NCBI GenBank assembly: GCA_959347315.1 | Contig: OY365807.1 | Span: 13,529,307 to 13,593,306, forward strand | Direction: 5' to 3' | Length of the DNA: 64,000 nucleotides | DNA from: Bimastos eiseni | Lineage: Eukaryota > Annelida > Clitellata > Crassiclitellata > Lumbricidae | Shown here: positions 10,395 to 21,193 of the stretch, one piece after another | Position numbering within the stretch: position 1 is the first letter of the stretch | Layout: each line of letters starts with the position of its first letter | Notes under the pieces: model-generated | Seen by the model: the letters and a program-made list of their open reading frames with translations, nothing else | Database searches by the model: none | Told to the model about the DNA's origin: nothing | Position numbers and translations under genes: made by a program

Positions 10395-11326
10395 TGTAAC
10401 GACTTAGGGGTACGCTTACCTAGTGTCGGCCTGCTGTAGTGTTTGCCTGTTGTGTACACCTGTCTACTGTGTTCTTTCTACTGTGGTATCTACCTGCTGT
10501 ATACGCTTATCTACTATCTACTGTAATCCATCTACTATCTGCTGTAGATATCTACTATCTACTGTATCCTATCTACTGTAGTCAATCTACTATCTACTGT
10601 AGATATCTACTGTATCCTATCTACTGTGTATTATCTACTATATACTGTGTAGTCTCTACTGCCTACTGTCTTCTATCTACTGTGTAGCCTCTACTGTCTA
10701 CTGTCTCCTATTTACTGTGTATCATCTACTATCTACAGCAAATTAGTATAAAAGGAGTTCGCCTGGAAGATCGGAATGATCGTCGTCGTTGCCTGGGAAT
10801 CGTCATCGTCGTCGTCGCCTGGGAATCGTCGTCGTCATCGTCTGGAGATCGTCATCGGGGAGTCTTGTAGATTCGGCTTCGGCCTTGCAGTCTCGGCGCC
10901 TCGGAGAGCACGAATAGTCGTCGTGGCTTGCGATAGTCGTCGTCAGCCATTGACGTAGCATAGTAGTCGCCGTCAGCCATTGACGTAACGTTGCAATTAC
11001 TCGTTAGTTATCGACGTAGAGCGTATTGAGGGGGTGAGATACGGACTGTTTCTGAATGGGCGCTACAGAAGTATTGTTTTCCGTTGTACATTAAAAGAGG
11101 ATTATCGAACAAGCGTGTCTTATTCTCGCGTCACCAAGAGGGTTGGTTATCGAGGGTTGTCTTATTCCAAGCGTCATCCAGAAAGGAGCTATTTAAACCT
11201 TAAATGGTTATTCTTCAGCAAACCACTGAAACCTTACTCAGCGGACGCAACTCGAACTACCCCCATATCGGACGGGGCTGCAAGTCGTCATCCTGGTCAC
11301 TGTTGAATAGGCCCCGTTCCGTTACA
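10395..11326 (+). mobile_element. Solo LTR, Gypsy-like, with GTAT target duplication
   Basis: It begins TGTAACGAC and ends GTTCCGTTACA, the inverted TGTAACG...CGTTACA ends common in Gypsy LTRs. GTAT flanks both sides (10391-10394 and 11327-11330), as expected for a 4-bp duplication. No internal retroelement sequence is present, so it is a solo LTR left by recombination. The first 350 bases are a degenerate CTATCTACTGT tandem array. A TATA box (AGTATAAAAGG) sits at about 10746 and is followed by CGTCGTCGT-rich sequence and a duplicated GTCAGCCATTGACGTA at about 10940 and 10974. Orientation is inferred from the TATA box. Confidence 0.8.
10430..10740. repeat. CTATCTACTGT minisatellite inside the solo LTR
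   Basis: Roughly 9-12 bp degenerate units (ATCTACTGT, ATCTACTATCTACTGTA) occupy the presumed U3 region directly upstream of the TATA box. The small open frame here is an artefact of the repeat. Confidence 0.8.
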
Positions 11327-11414
11327 GTATATATTTTTCTTAATTTACGATTGACAAACTGAAAGAGATTAGTAATTTGAAGTTTGCTGATGTTTCAGTC
11401 AAGTAATCCGTATC

Positions 11415-11934
11415 AGGACATTACACCCGGACATTACTTTCCGGACATTACCCCCGGATATCACAATATTTCCATAACGTATGTATATATACATACATAC
11501 ATACATACATGTATACATATGTACATATATACATGCATACATACATACATGTATACATACGTACATACATGCATGTATGCATGTGTACATACATATATGT
11601 ATATATATACATGCATGTATACATGTGCACATACATACATACATGTATACATACATACATGTATACATGTGTACATGCATACATGTATACATACATACAT
11701 GTATACATGCATACATATATACATACCTGCATACATACGTACATGCATACTTATATGCCTATATAGATACATACATACATACATGCATGCTTATAGGCAT
11801 ACATGCACCAGTGCATACATGATTAATATTCCTACATACATACACATACACACTTTAATTATGTAATGTAATGGGGGGGGGGGTTAATGTTCGGGGGTAA
11901 TGTCCTAGGGGTAATGAACGGGGAGCAATGTCCT
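11415..11934. mobile_element. Foldback element with GGACATTAC-repeat ends around an ATAC microsatellite
   Basis: The left end has three units, AGGACATTACACCC, GGACATTACTTTCC and GGACATTACCCCC. The right end reads as the reverse complement of the same kind of units (AGGACATTGCTCCCC, AGGACATTACCCCC). The centre (11480-11860) is a long (ATAC)n/(ATGC)n array whose open frames in several readings are meaningless. Like the TGTCGCAAT family, its inverted ends are made of short tandem units. No target duplication could be fixed. Confidence 0.7.
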
Positions 11935-12330
11935 AGACCCAAATAATCGACCATCGATTGATGCTTTGTGACTTGAATCCCAGCGATCAAAGCTCATTCT
12001 TCTGACTTCTCGTAGCACTCGTGAAAATTCTGGCTACCTGTGCTTGCTGTAAGAAATCTGAATTTTACAATTGAGCTTGACCCTTACTTAAATGTTTCAA
12101 CAGCGGCGCTATAGAAGAATTATTTTTAAAACGATCTATAATCTCTACTAGATCAATAGGGTAATAGTCTATAATGAATGATTTTTAGCAGCAAAAGAAA
12201 GTCAAAATAATTTCAGCCCCTCGGGTTCAAATCCGAAGTTCCAGCAAAAACAAAATACCAACCTCGACCTAAGTCTTTGCCTACACCTTTCATAATTGAG
12301 TACTTAATGATTGTTTAGGAGCCTACATAC

Positions 12331-12574
12331 CTCCATTGCTGCATAGATAGTTCACGAGGTGTTTCTGTCTCGTTTCCAAGAGAGCTGTCTTGAACTGTTC
12401 GTGGCTGTCTTTCTTGTCAATGTATTCAAGAAGCATTTTGTTTCTATCATATCTGCTTCGCACGTCTTTTATTTCGTTCATTTCCCTTCTGGTCAACGTT
12501 TCGTACGAAAGTAGTTTATCCATGAGACCGAACTCAGTATCCATTAGATCCACCAATAACTCTTTTGGATCCAT
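12331..12574 (-). CDS. CARD domain exon (first CARD, probable protein start)
   Basis: ATG at 12574 starts MDPKELLVDLMDTEFGLMDK and the frame shows a complete CARD pattern: LLSYETLTRREMNEIKD, RYDRNKMLLEYIDKKD, FKTALLETRQKHLVNYLCSN. A CARD that begins almost at the initiator methionine is usual for this fold. The donor GGAG|GTATGT at 12331 is the same sequence and phase as in the second CARD exon, suggesting exon duplication. An acceptor-like TGTTTCAG at 12606 would put a few 5' untranslated bases before the ATG. The partner exon downstream is 4.7 kb away because of a LINE relic, a solo LTR and a foldback element. Function (caspase-type or RIG-I/NLR-type signalling) cannot be told from the CARD alone. 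Confidence 0.8.
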
Positions 12575-12831
12575 TGCTAAAGCGTTTCTAAAGCCTCTAA
12601 TGCTTCTGAAACATATACAGCCGAGCACAATGGCAATTGACGTATTGCCTATAAATTAAGAAAATCCAATTTGCGAAGACAAAATTTAATCAGCTCCATA
12701 TATATAGGCAACCAAATCGTCAATAGAAATGCACAATATTGGTTTGCTAGGAACTGCTCAAAGGTGAATTGTATTGCTTGAGATCGTTCACATAGCCTCA
12801 CATGAGGTCGATATCTCATAAGTAGGATCAC

Positions 12832-13510
12832 AAAACAAATTTGCGTTTAGACACGCTGGTCAGTTTAGACCTGCATGCATTCTTTCGATAGGCCTATCGC
12901 TTCCAAGCAATAGGCCTATTGTGGCGTGCAAGTACTTAGGCCCCTAGTTTAGAAGTACGCAAGATCATACACTTTAACGAAGAAGGTTTAAAGCTTAATT
13001 ACAAGTGGACAACTAACGTTCAATATTTCGTATAATGACTACCGCCCTTGGCAGCCTATAGCGAGCACACAAGCATTTATAAACATGAACTTGAGACACT
13101 CAAGAAGAAGGGAAGGCCTTATAGGCAATTTTTAGCCCACATTAAAATAGCTTAAATAGGTCCTGCACAATTCAATATATCTTGCGAGATTAAAGCAGTC
13201 CATGCAGCAGTCCATATGAGTCACTTCGGTGCGATACTGCAGTCCATGCAGTTCTGTGCGCGGAGGAGCGCCGAGATGATTTTGACAGTCTGTTGGGGAA
13301 GTTATGTCGTGTCCAGAAGTTTGACAGAGGGTGCAATTAAGTAGACTGAAGCTACATTGCATAGGCTACATTAGACTATGTTTCGCCTCAACTTTGATGA
13401 CAGTTTTTAATTTACCTTGACATCTTGAAGACCACTATTTTATACCTGTGATCTCTGTATAGTTACATATGCCTACCTGCATACGTAGGCCTAACATACT
13501 ATGTATGCAA
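12832..13510. other. No gene seen upstream of the first CARD exon
   Basis: AT-rich sequence with two TAGGCCTA palindromes at about 12891 and 12912. A promoter for the CARD gene should lie here or beyond, but no convincing TATA box or initiator stands out. A small cysteine-containing minus frame at 13132-13362 has no splice or family support. Confidence 0.4.
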
Positions 13511-13518
13511 ACATATTA

Positions 13519-13885
13519 ATAGTGGCCCGGTGGCCGATTGGTTAGAGCGGTCGACCCGTATTACTATCAAATGGAAAATTTCTAGAGCGCCGTTACGCAG
13601 CCATGCCGTTACAAGGGCGCTTACAATTGCAATTGCGCCGTCGAGGGGTGTGCACTTCTGATCTTGCACGTGTACCCATTGTAATATGTTTCAACCGTAG
13701 CACTCAGTGTGCGTTGAGTGAGCGAGTTCGACCCTCGTCCTAGACGTCACTGTGTAGGGACCTTGAGCAAGTCCTTCGCTCACAATTGTTGTGCAGTAGC
13801 CTACAACTTCAATTGTGCGGTTGAGGCGTGTGCACTTCTGAGCAAAAAATGTTTGACGAAGGGCGATATCAAATTTCAGAATAAA
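13519..13885 (+). repeat. tRNA-derived SINE, rearranged copy
   Basis: An A-box-like GGCCGATTGGTTAGAGC at about 13530, then an insertion or rearrangement, then CAGTGTGCGTTGAGTGAGCG, GAGTTCGACCCTCG and CACTGTGTAGGGACCTTGAG near 13700-13770, and a second tail-like segment with CGAAGGGCGATATCAAATTT at about 13857. The cleaner copy at 58452-58640 shows the same order without the insertion. Confidence 0.7.
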
Positions 13886-13929
13886 TATTAATGGACGTTG
13901 TTGAGATCTGCCAAGATCTTACATTTGTA

Positions 13930-14290
13930 CCCAGGCCCACCGAGATGGGGCAAAGGAAAAATGACCATGGCCCCAGTAATTTTTAGGGCCAGGGATAAAC
14001 TTATGAAATATATTACAATCAGTTAAACAAAGTCTATCATTCATGTCTATATTGCAAAATATTACAAGTAAGGAATTATTCAGATGATAGACGTTTTATC
14101 TGTTTTAACTGAATAATTCCTTAGTTGTAATTTTTTTGCTAGAGAACAAGACACCCGGCCGTGACTGTTCTGCCTATAGGGACCCAGAATTTCTCTTCCT
14201 AACTGCCCGTATTTCTCTACCAAGTGGCCCAGAATGTCTCTGCTTAGGGGCCCCGAATTTCTGTCAGCGGGCCTCCTTGTACCATGCTTC
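13930..14290 (+). repeat. Interspersed repeat, copy 1
   Basis: Shares ATCAGTTAAACAAAGTCTAT and the series CCCAGAATTTCTCT, GGCCCAGAATGTCTCTGC, GGGGCCCCGAATTTCT with the copy at 49540-49830, and part of it with an inverted copy near 62920-63240. The class is unknown. Confidence 0.6.
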
Positions 14291-14332
14291 ACAAGTCCGT
14301 CAGTATGCATCGAGCTTCTGTGTCGAACTAGG

Positions 14333-15617
14333 GGTTTACTACGAAAATGTCGCAAGGAAATTGTCGCGTATATAAATGTCGCAATCAAAATATCGCAATT
14401 AAAAATGTCGCACGTTCATAATGTCGCACGATAATAATAATATCGTCAGTCAGTATGCCGTATAGACCGGCCTATATGTAAGTTGTGCATTATATTAATC
14501 ATTTTAATGAATTGTATATGTATTAATGATTATTTATTTTGCCAAATGCATCTGTTTTGCGCCTTTAACGAACGTTGGTAAGCCGTAGTTTATGCTGGCA
14601 AAGCCATTTTCTTGCAATTAGAATGCTCTCTCATTTTTTAATAGAAGCTGGACTGATGAAAAGAATCCTTGCTTAAATCGAAGCAAGCTGGAGTAATAAA
14701 CAGAATCTTGCTTAATTAGACGCTGGACTTACTAAATAAATTATTTTAATAAGAAGCTGCATTGATGAAAAGAATTATAGTTAAGTTGGAGCGGTACTGA
14801 TGAAAAAATTCTGCTTAAGAGGAAGCAAGATCGATGAACATAATAGTGCTTAAATCGAAACTGGATTGACACAAAGAATTATGCTCAACTGGAAACTGGA
14901 TCGATGAAGAAAACATTGCTTAAATAGAAGTTGGATCGATGAAAGGCGTTATTGCATCGCTCTAAGCTGGATTGATTAAAACATTCTTATTTCAATAGAA
15001 GTTGGATCGATGAAAGGCGTTATTGCATCGCTATAAGCTGGATTGATTAAAACATTCGTATTTCAATAGAAGTTGGATCGATGAAAGTGTTATTGCATCA
15101 CTAAAAGCTGGATTGATTAGAATATTCTTATTTCAATAGATGTTGGATCGATGAAAGTAGGTCCTATTGTTGCATCAATAGAAGCTGGGCAAATTAAAAT
15201 GATTGTTTTTTAAAATAGAAGTTGGATCGATGACAGAAAGATTGATTAAATAGAATCTGGATTGATGGGGACGATTCTTCTTTAATTAGAAGATGAATCC
15301 ATGAAAAGAATTTAGTTATCATCAATCCAGCTTCTATTTAAGCAATATTTCTTTGATCGATCAAGCTACATTTAGCAGTTTAACATGACTTTTGTGTCAC
15401 TCCAATTTCAACTCAAGCACGATTATTTTTCATCGATCACGCTTCCGCTTAAGCTTCCACTTAGCAAAATTTATACATATGCGACATGTTGACTGACAAT
15501 ATTATTATGGTGCAGCATTATTAAAGTGCGAATCTTAACTTGCGATAGCCTAGGCCTAGTTTGATTGCGACATTTTTATTCGCGACATTTTTACTTGCGA
15601 CATTAACTTCGGATGCC
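14333..15617. mobile_element. Foldback element B with tandem-repeat inverted ends (TGTCGCAAT family)
   Basis: A compact second copy of the family in 4120-7237. The left arm (14340-14460) runs AATGTCGCAAGG, TTGTCGCG, AATGTCGCAATC, ATATCGCAATT, ATGTCGCACG, ATAATAATATCGTCAGTCAG. The right arm (15480-15617) repeats this order reverse-complemented, in places unit for unit, down to ATTGTCAGTCAACATGTCGC. The interior (14640-15330) holds about 18 diverged copies of a roughly 36-bp unit with GAAGCTGGATTGATGAAAAG, ending with inverted copies at 15310-15460. No transposase frame. Confidence 0.8.
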
Positions 15618-15719
15618 CGAATTTGGAGGATGATTGGTCCCGTCATGTACATCCGCGATACTATATATATAAAGAGTTGGGCAAGCTTAAAGGATTTGCA
15701 ACGCACTCATGATTAACTG

Positions 15720-15985
15720 CAGGGGTGTAACAAGGTTTTGAAAAGTGGGAGACATAATTTATAAAATATTACGCGAAGCGGAAAAAAATTTTTCCCCTCC
15801 CACTTTTTGAATTTTGCGCCCCCCCCCAGAAATTTGAAAAATGGGGGGCACAAATTATTTTAGCAAAGGTAATCTTAAAAAGCCATTGGATAAGCATAAA
15901 CAAGAACCGATTTGGGGAGCACATGGGGGCACTGAGCACTAAAACTGGGGGCAGGTGCCCCCTGCGCTCGCTCGTTACACCTCTG
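15720..15985. mobile_element. hAT-like MITE with 8-bp target duplication
   Basis: The ends are CAGGGGTGTAACAAGG and ...CGTTACACCTCTG, an inverted CAGxGGTGTAAC pair. The flanks are ATTAACTG (15712-15719) and ATTAATTG (15986-15993), an 8-bp duplication with one change, the signature of hAT transposition. At 266 bp it has no coding capacity and contains G- and C-rich runs. Confidence 0.85.
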
Positions 15986-16562
15986 ATTAATTGTGAGCAA
16001 GAATTGCATGCTGAAAGATGCTTTGCGGTGTCTCAAGCAATAATATTATTGTCATATTGTATTTACAAAGTCATGAGGTAAATATTTTAAATGCCACCTG
16101 TCATACTAAAGCACATGCAAGACACAGTAAATAATTTGCAAGATTACAAATGTTTCTTTAGAATATCATATTGACGAGGCCAAATTGGCCAAAATGTTTC
16201 AGGGTGAAATGAATGCAATGTTGACGTTTAGAACACTGGCTTACAATAAGAGAAAGCAAGTAAGACCGGTAATGTTAACAACACAATGTAAGTTTTTAAA
16301 CAATTTAAAATAAGACCGACACTATTTATAAAAGTGTGAAAATTTGAGTAAACTGGTCAACATTTAAACCGTGTAAGAGGCCAGTTTTTGCTGTCCTTGT
16401 CACCCTTGTGTAACCATTTGACTAGCATTTTAGATCAACTGATTTGTTGCAGATTGCTTGTTATTTCAATAATTTAATCCATCTTCATGATCCAAAATCT
16501 CTTGCATTAATCACGTTACAAACAGCCGATATTGTATCAGCATATGATAGTCAATGTTTTCA

Positions 16563-16958
16563 AGAATGGAGCATTGCCAGAGTTGCCCACGGGTCGGTTC
16601 GACCAGCGAATCTAATTGGGTCGGGTTGGGTCTTCTGACTTCTGATAAGCGCCCGATTCTTTGTCCCAGAAGTCAATTGCATGTATCGGATTGCGACAGC
16701 GTTGGGCAGTATACCTATGTAATTCTCTCACTCAGATGCCCTGGCGATCTCTTGCCAACGAACGCATGCACAGAAGCTGTAAACCATTATGAAAAGCACA
16801 GACAAATTAAGCTCTGCGAAAAAATGGTGGGTAGAAATTGGTCAGGGTTTGGGAATCGTTCAAACCCGACCAACCATGACAGGATTTCGACCCAACCTGA
16901 CCCAATTAGACTCGCTGGTCGAACCGACCCGTCGGCAACTCTGGCACTGCTCCATTCT
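16563..16958. mobile_element. Foldback/MITE with long inverted repeats
   Basis: The arms are about 85 bases: the left starts AGAATGGAGCATTGCCAGAG and the right, reverse-complemented, starts AGAATGGAGCAGTGCCAGAG. Pairing continues through GGGTCGGTTCGACCAGCGA and AATTGGGTC. The short open frames on both strands come from these arms. The family is unassigned. The CAGAGTTGCC inside the arm resembles hAT ends, but no clean 8-bp duplication is seen. Confidence 0.75.
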
Positions 16959-17454
16959 ATAGGCTATGTTATAGTGTCGCCTCTGGTTTGTGTACTCAGT
17001 TCTAAACACAGTGATAGCATAATAACTAATCTGTATCACTGTAATTGGAATGGGAGCAGTTAGAACGCTATACATGTATAAATAATTAAAATGACTGAAT
17101 TCTTTAAATGAATTCTTATATAGGACTCGTCTAGAACTCACATAGGTTCCAACGAAAGCTCAATGACATGTCATGCTCACAAGGGTAGTTAGGGGTCTAA
17201 CATGCTTTTAACTGACGTGCTCTGAAACAATCCAGAACTCGTAGTTTAGGCCTATTAATGGCATTATTCGCAGTTTTTCATTGTCCATTGGCCGTGAAGA
17301 GAGGGCGTCCATAAAAAGAAGCGAACCACACGGAATGGGGCCGAATGTGGACAAGGAGGCATGGAGAGTCCAAAGTAGATAATCATCTATGGACGACAGC
17401 TGATTAGCTGGGAACTACTATCGCTCATCAGCAGCAGCATCATTATCAGCGTCA

Positions 17455-17505
17455 TCGTCGTTGTCATCATCATCATCATCATCATCATCATCACCATCAC
17501 TAACT
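17455..17505 (+). repeat. (CAT)n microsatellite
   Basis: An almost pure run of ATC triplets, preceded by imperfect CAGCAGCATCATTATC units. Confidence 0.9.
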
Positions 17506-17959
17506 GCTAGACAGCTACTACGCACTGCTAACCGTATGTTATTAGACCGACTCCTGAAGTCAATGTGTTTATAAACACAGACTGCAGTTCAATAACTGCA
17601 TGAACCAAAGTTTGATGCCGACGTCTGTTTTTTGCAAAGCCTGCCCCTCATTGAAGCGAGAACTAGGAAGAACTTAGCGACTAGAACTAAATAAAAACGG
17701 AAAAGATTCTATGAGAATTAAATAAAAACGAAAACGATAATTATTAAAATCTTGAATGAAAACTAAAGAAATTACATGTATCAATTTCTTTCTATCCATG
17801 CTAATTCAGGACAAATCCAAAATGAATTTAAAAGTTCTAATTTCTGGCAGCAAAGTTGAATGAACGAGGCATAATTACTAAGTAGACAAAATGTTGATGT
17901 CAGAATGGCAAAAATATCTAAGAAGAAATGGACAGATATTTATCATAGATGACAAGGTA

Positions 17960-18259
17960 TAGCGGAGACAATGCCTCTAGATTCTGGTCCGACCAAAAGA
18001 TGATTTGTCCAACATTATAACACCTCTAGTTGAAGCTCTTCTTATAGCTCCTGTTTTCCAAGCTAATGCTGAAAAGATCTTTTCTTTATGTAGACTTTTA
18101 ACAGCAGGCAGACACAACAGGTTGTTACAATCTTTGGGAATGCGAGCTTTTCTTAGGTTAAATTTGAATGGGTTAGAAGAATACTCGATAAGCATCATTC
18201 CTAATAACTCATGGACAATGAATGACGAGGGTCTGATTTATTGTGGTTCTCTAAAATAA
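17960..18259 (+). pseudogene. hAT transposase C-terminal relic
   Basis: Just the hAT dimerisation region survives. FWSDQK is readable at about 17980 in one frame, and after a break another frame gives LVEALLIAPVFQANAEKIFS followed by RHNRLLQSLGMRAFLRLN. This matches the hAT pattern of FW, a short conserved 'ipatsa.sERvFS' core and the closing R..L....L.FL..N segment. There is no upstream catalytic DDE region in this window. Flanking (AACTAAAA)-type low-complexity sequence extends to about 18470. Confidence 0.75.
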
Positions 18260-18500
18260 GATCGAAAGATTAGACAATTGTAAACTAAAACCATAACTAA
18301 ACTGATTGAATTAATAAAAACTAAACTAAAACGGAAATGATTTCACGAACAAAAACTAAACTAAAACTAAAATGATTTTTAAAAATGGAACTACAACTAG
18401 ACTGAAATGAATTACACTAAAATAAATAAAAACTAAAACAAAAATGATTTCTTGAACGAAATTAACACTGATTTACACAGCACTTTTGTAAGGTACTCGG

Positions 18501-18966
18501 CAGTGGCATAACAAGGTTTTAATGCTGGTGACCCCTTTAAATTTTCAAGTATATGTTTAATCGTTCATAGTACTGTGTAATAATTCATTCAATTGCAATT
18601 TAGGTCTACAAATAGTACAAAGGGCTGTGACGCCACCTTACGATTAATTTATTTACAAAACGTGCAATAGAATTTTCCAATTACTGGCTGCAATGGCTTC
18701 TTGTCAGATTTAAAATTGAAAATCAAGCTGTGCTTATTTTTAAATTGAATATATTGAAGTAGAATTCAATAATTAAAATATATTTTATGTTGTTTAAATG
18801 CCACAAATGGCAATTTGTAAATTTAACTATATGGTTGTGTAATAGAGAGGGTTATCGAGGCAATAGAACTGAAAACTACTTTTCAACTTTTGCGCGGCTC
18901 CTCTGGCCTGCGTCCGAGGGCGGTTGCCCCTCTCTGCCCTCCCCCGTATCGTTACGCCAGTGGTAG
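18501..18966. mobile_element. hAT-like MITE, second type
   Basis: The left end is CAGTGGCATAACAAGG and the right region reads CGTATCGTTACGCCAGTG, close to the canonical CGTTACGCCACTG. The flanks GTACTCGG (18493-18500) and CTACTCGG (18967-18974) differ at one base and look like an 8-bp duplication, though a few extra bases sit between the inverted end and the right flank. No coding sequence. Confidence 0.65.
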
Positions 18967-19204
18967 GCTACTCGGCGCTTTCGTATCCTGCAGATGCATA
19001 CATACATGTATATATTCATTTGGGTGAACCTTTAATCCTCGCCTTTACAGCTGTGTTTACTGGAATAACAACACTAACACATCTCAGAGAAAATTTATTA
19101 GGTACAACAATGGTCACACACAGCCGTATTCATCTAATTCCGATACATAAACTGTGCAGGCTGTTAAATAACAGAATAATGCAGGATTTTTTTAGCTAAT
19201 ACAA

Positions 19205-19290
19205 TTACTCCACGAGTGAACTGCAATTGCATTGTCGAGGCGTGCACATCTGAACAACTTGCTTAGAACGGCAATATGAAATTACTGATG
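19205..19290 (+). repeat. SINE tail fragment
   Basis: TGCAATTGCATTGTCGAGGC, GTGCACATCTGAAC and ACGGCAATATGAAATT match the tail of the SINE at 13780-13885 at low identity. Confidence 0.4.
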
Positions 19291-19381
19291 AATTGTATTG
19301 TATAAAAGTTCCAAATATTTTAATGGATTACAAACTCCATCTAAAATATTATATTTACACACAATGAGCCCGTGCTTGGTA

Positions 19382-21193
19382 TCACTTAGTTGCCACTCCC
19401 ATGCAGTGAGGAATTACTAGCAGGCCAAGAAGTCGAACGGGAGTACTCATTGCCTCAAAATTGTCCATATTAAAGAAATCCAGATCCAGTTTACTGAAGC
19501 CTGCCTTCTCAATGTTGACGTGAATGGCACGTGTCAGATCACAGCCTTCAGCGACGATGTGCCACAGTCGCTTGAAGTAGTGTTGCCAGAACTGGGCTTC
19601 ACTTTTGCTTGGGGCTTCAATGTGCTCCAGAAAGAGGAACTTTCCACCCTGTTTGTAAAGCAAGAGTGAACACAAACTATTCTGGAAAACTGCAGTATAA
19701 TTACAACTACCGTAAGAACGGATGACGACGAGTTATTACAGAAGTTGAAAATATGTAAACGGTTGGCAACCGTGCAAGGCTCCCATCAAGTCATACATCA
19801 AATTAGACAAGCGCCACCTAATACAAAAAGGACTTATCCTTAGCTCAACGGCTCCTCCCCATAAGGGCACGTGTTCGCATGTATAAACGGCTACGATCTA
19901 TTCAAAATATGAGGCCAAGGTATACATGACGTGTTTGAGACTTAACTTGTAAGTCCTGGAATGTAGGTCACCAACCAGTTCTCTCTTCGTACTTACAGTG
20001 TACAGTTAATGTGATTATTAGATCACCGAGTTAGCAAGATAGAAAGAATTCTACGAGTTCAACAATACGCATAGCACCATCTACTGACCTGTATATAATG
20101 ATGCACTGCTGATTTAAAAGTCATGTAAAGTTACCTTGTAAGGATAAATCTTTTTCTGCTATGTGCTACTCTTTCTCTTTCTCTAAATGTAATCAGTTAC
20201 AGCAAGCACATACTCAAAACATTAGTGCACCCGTGTATTCCTGCATTCCATGTTGCTGTCCCCATGAAATAGAACCAACTCCTGGAGTCCTGGTGTTTCT
20301 CAGATGCTCTAACTTGTTTCTTCTTTCACAAAACACCTCAATACACAATATTAGCTTTCAAACATTTTATAATCAAGGACTGACTGATCTCAGACTCACA
20401 TCACTGTGACTGTGCAGTGTGCACTCATTAAATAAGGTTTGCAAAACTAATAATAATGACAAATAATATTAATAATTTGCAAGTATTAGTATTGCACATA
20501 CAGTTCATTGGCATACATCTGGCATATTTTGACAAATTGTCTGAAAAGCAATCGGCTCGATTCTGGTTTATAATATTATGTTGTCAGATCAAGAATGCTT
20601 TCGAGGAGTTTATCTTGAAACGTCAATATAATGTTCTGTTTATGATGCCGCTGCAACTTTGCTCCAAAAAATAACAATGACATCTAAGATGTTACCTTTT
20701 TAAGAATTCTTAAGATTTCTTTGAGACACTGGTCTACATCTCTGACGCTACAAAGAACATGGGTGGAAACAACAACATCGACGCTTTCTGTCTCTACGAA
20801 AGACATGTCCTCGCCAAACCCAACGTGAAACTTCTTCATCTCAATCCCTATTAAGTTTTCCGCATTTGCCAGCAAGTACTTCTTTGAATGCTCATTTGGC
20901 TCAACGCAAACAATCTCTAAATTTTTGGGAAAAAATTTGAAGTTTGATCCGGTGCCTGCGCCAACTTCCAACAACTTTAACGGCCGGTCCAACTGAGGAA
21001 CCATTTCATGGAGACATGAGAACAGCTCTTCCTTTCTTGTACCAAAGACAGTGTTGTCAAGTTTCAATGCTTTGTTATTCAAATAGGCAAATATAGCCTT
21101 TCCAACCACAACAGCTACGCGTTTGATGGAATACCAGCAAATTAAAAACACGGCACCGAGGATAGAAAGCCAAACAATGACAGAATTTAACAT
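19382..21193 (-). CDS. METTL7-like (TMT1) membrane thiol methyltransferase, complete, two exons
   Basis: Exon 1 is 21193-20696 and exon 2 is 19648-19382. The donor AAAAAG|GTAACA and the acceptor TTTACAAACAG are both phase 0, giving 254 residues (vertebrate METTL7A/B have 244). The N-terminus is a hydrophobic helix (SVIVWLSILGAVFLICWY) that should anchor it in the ER or lipid-droplet membrane. The SAM-binding Rossmann fold follows: motif I LLEVGAGTGSNFKF, the acidic residue after strand 2 in VCVEPNEHSKKY, and the DVVVSTHVLCSVRD segment. Exon 2 supplies FLFLEHIEAP, FWQHYFKRLWHIVAEGCDLT and the C-terminal HCMGVATK, as in METTL7 proteins. Vertebrate members methylate alkyl thiols, and the same role is inferred here. 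The start MLNS is preferred over an upstream in-frame methionine because it leads straight into the membrane helix. An ATTAAA lies about 60 bases after the stop. Confidence 0.92.

Noticed and set aside
11384..11866. Long overlapping frames on both strands rich in Y, I, H, C, M
   Set aside because: Pure by-product of the ATAC/ATGC microsatellite.
13132..13362. Cysteine-containing minus-strand frame of 76 codons
   Set aside because: Cysteines are not spaced like a known zinc finger or secreted peptide, and there is no signal peptide.
13519..13600. tRNA gene
   Set aside because: An A-box is present but no complete cloverleaf. The body and tail match the SINE at 58452.
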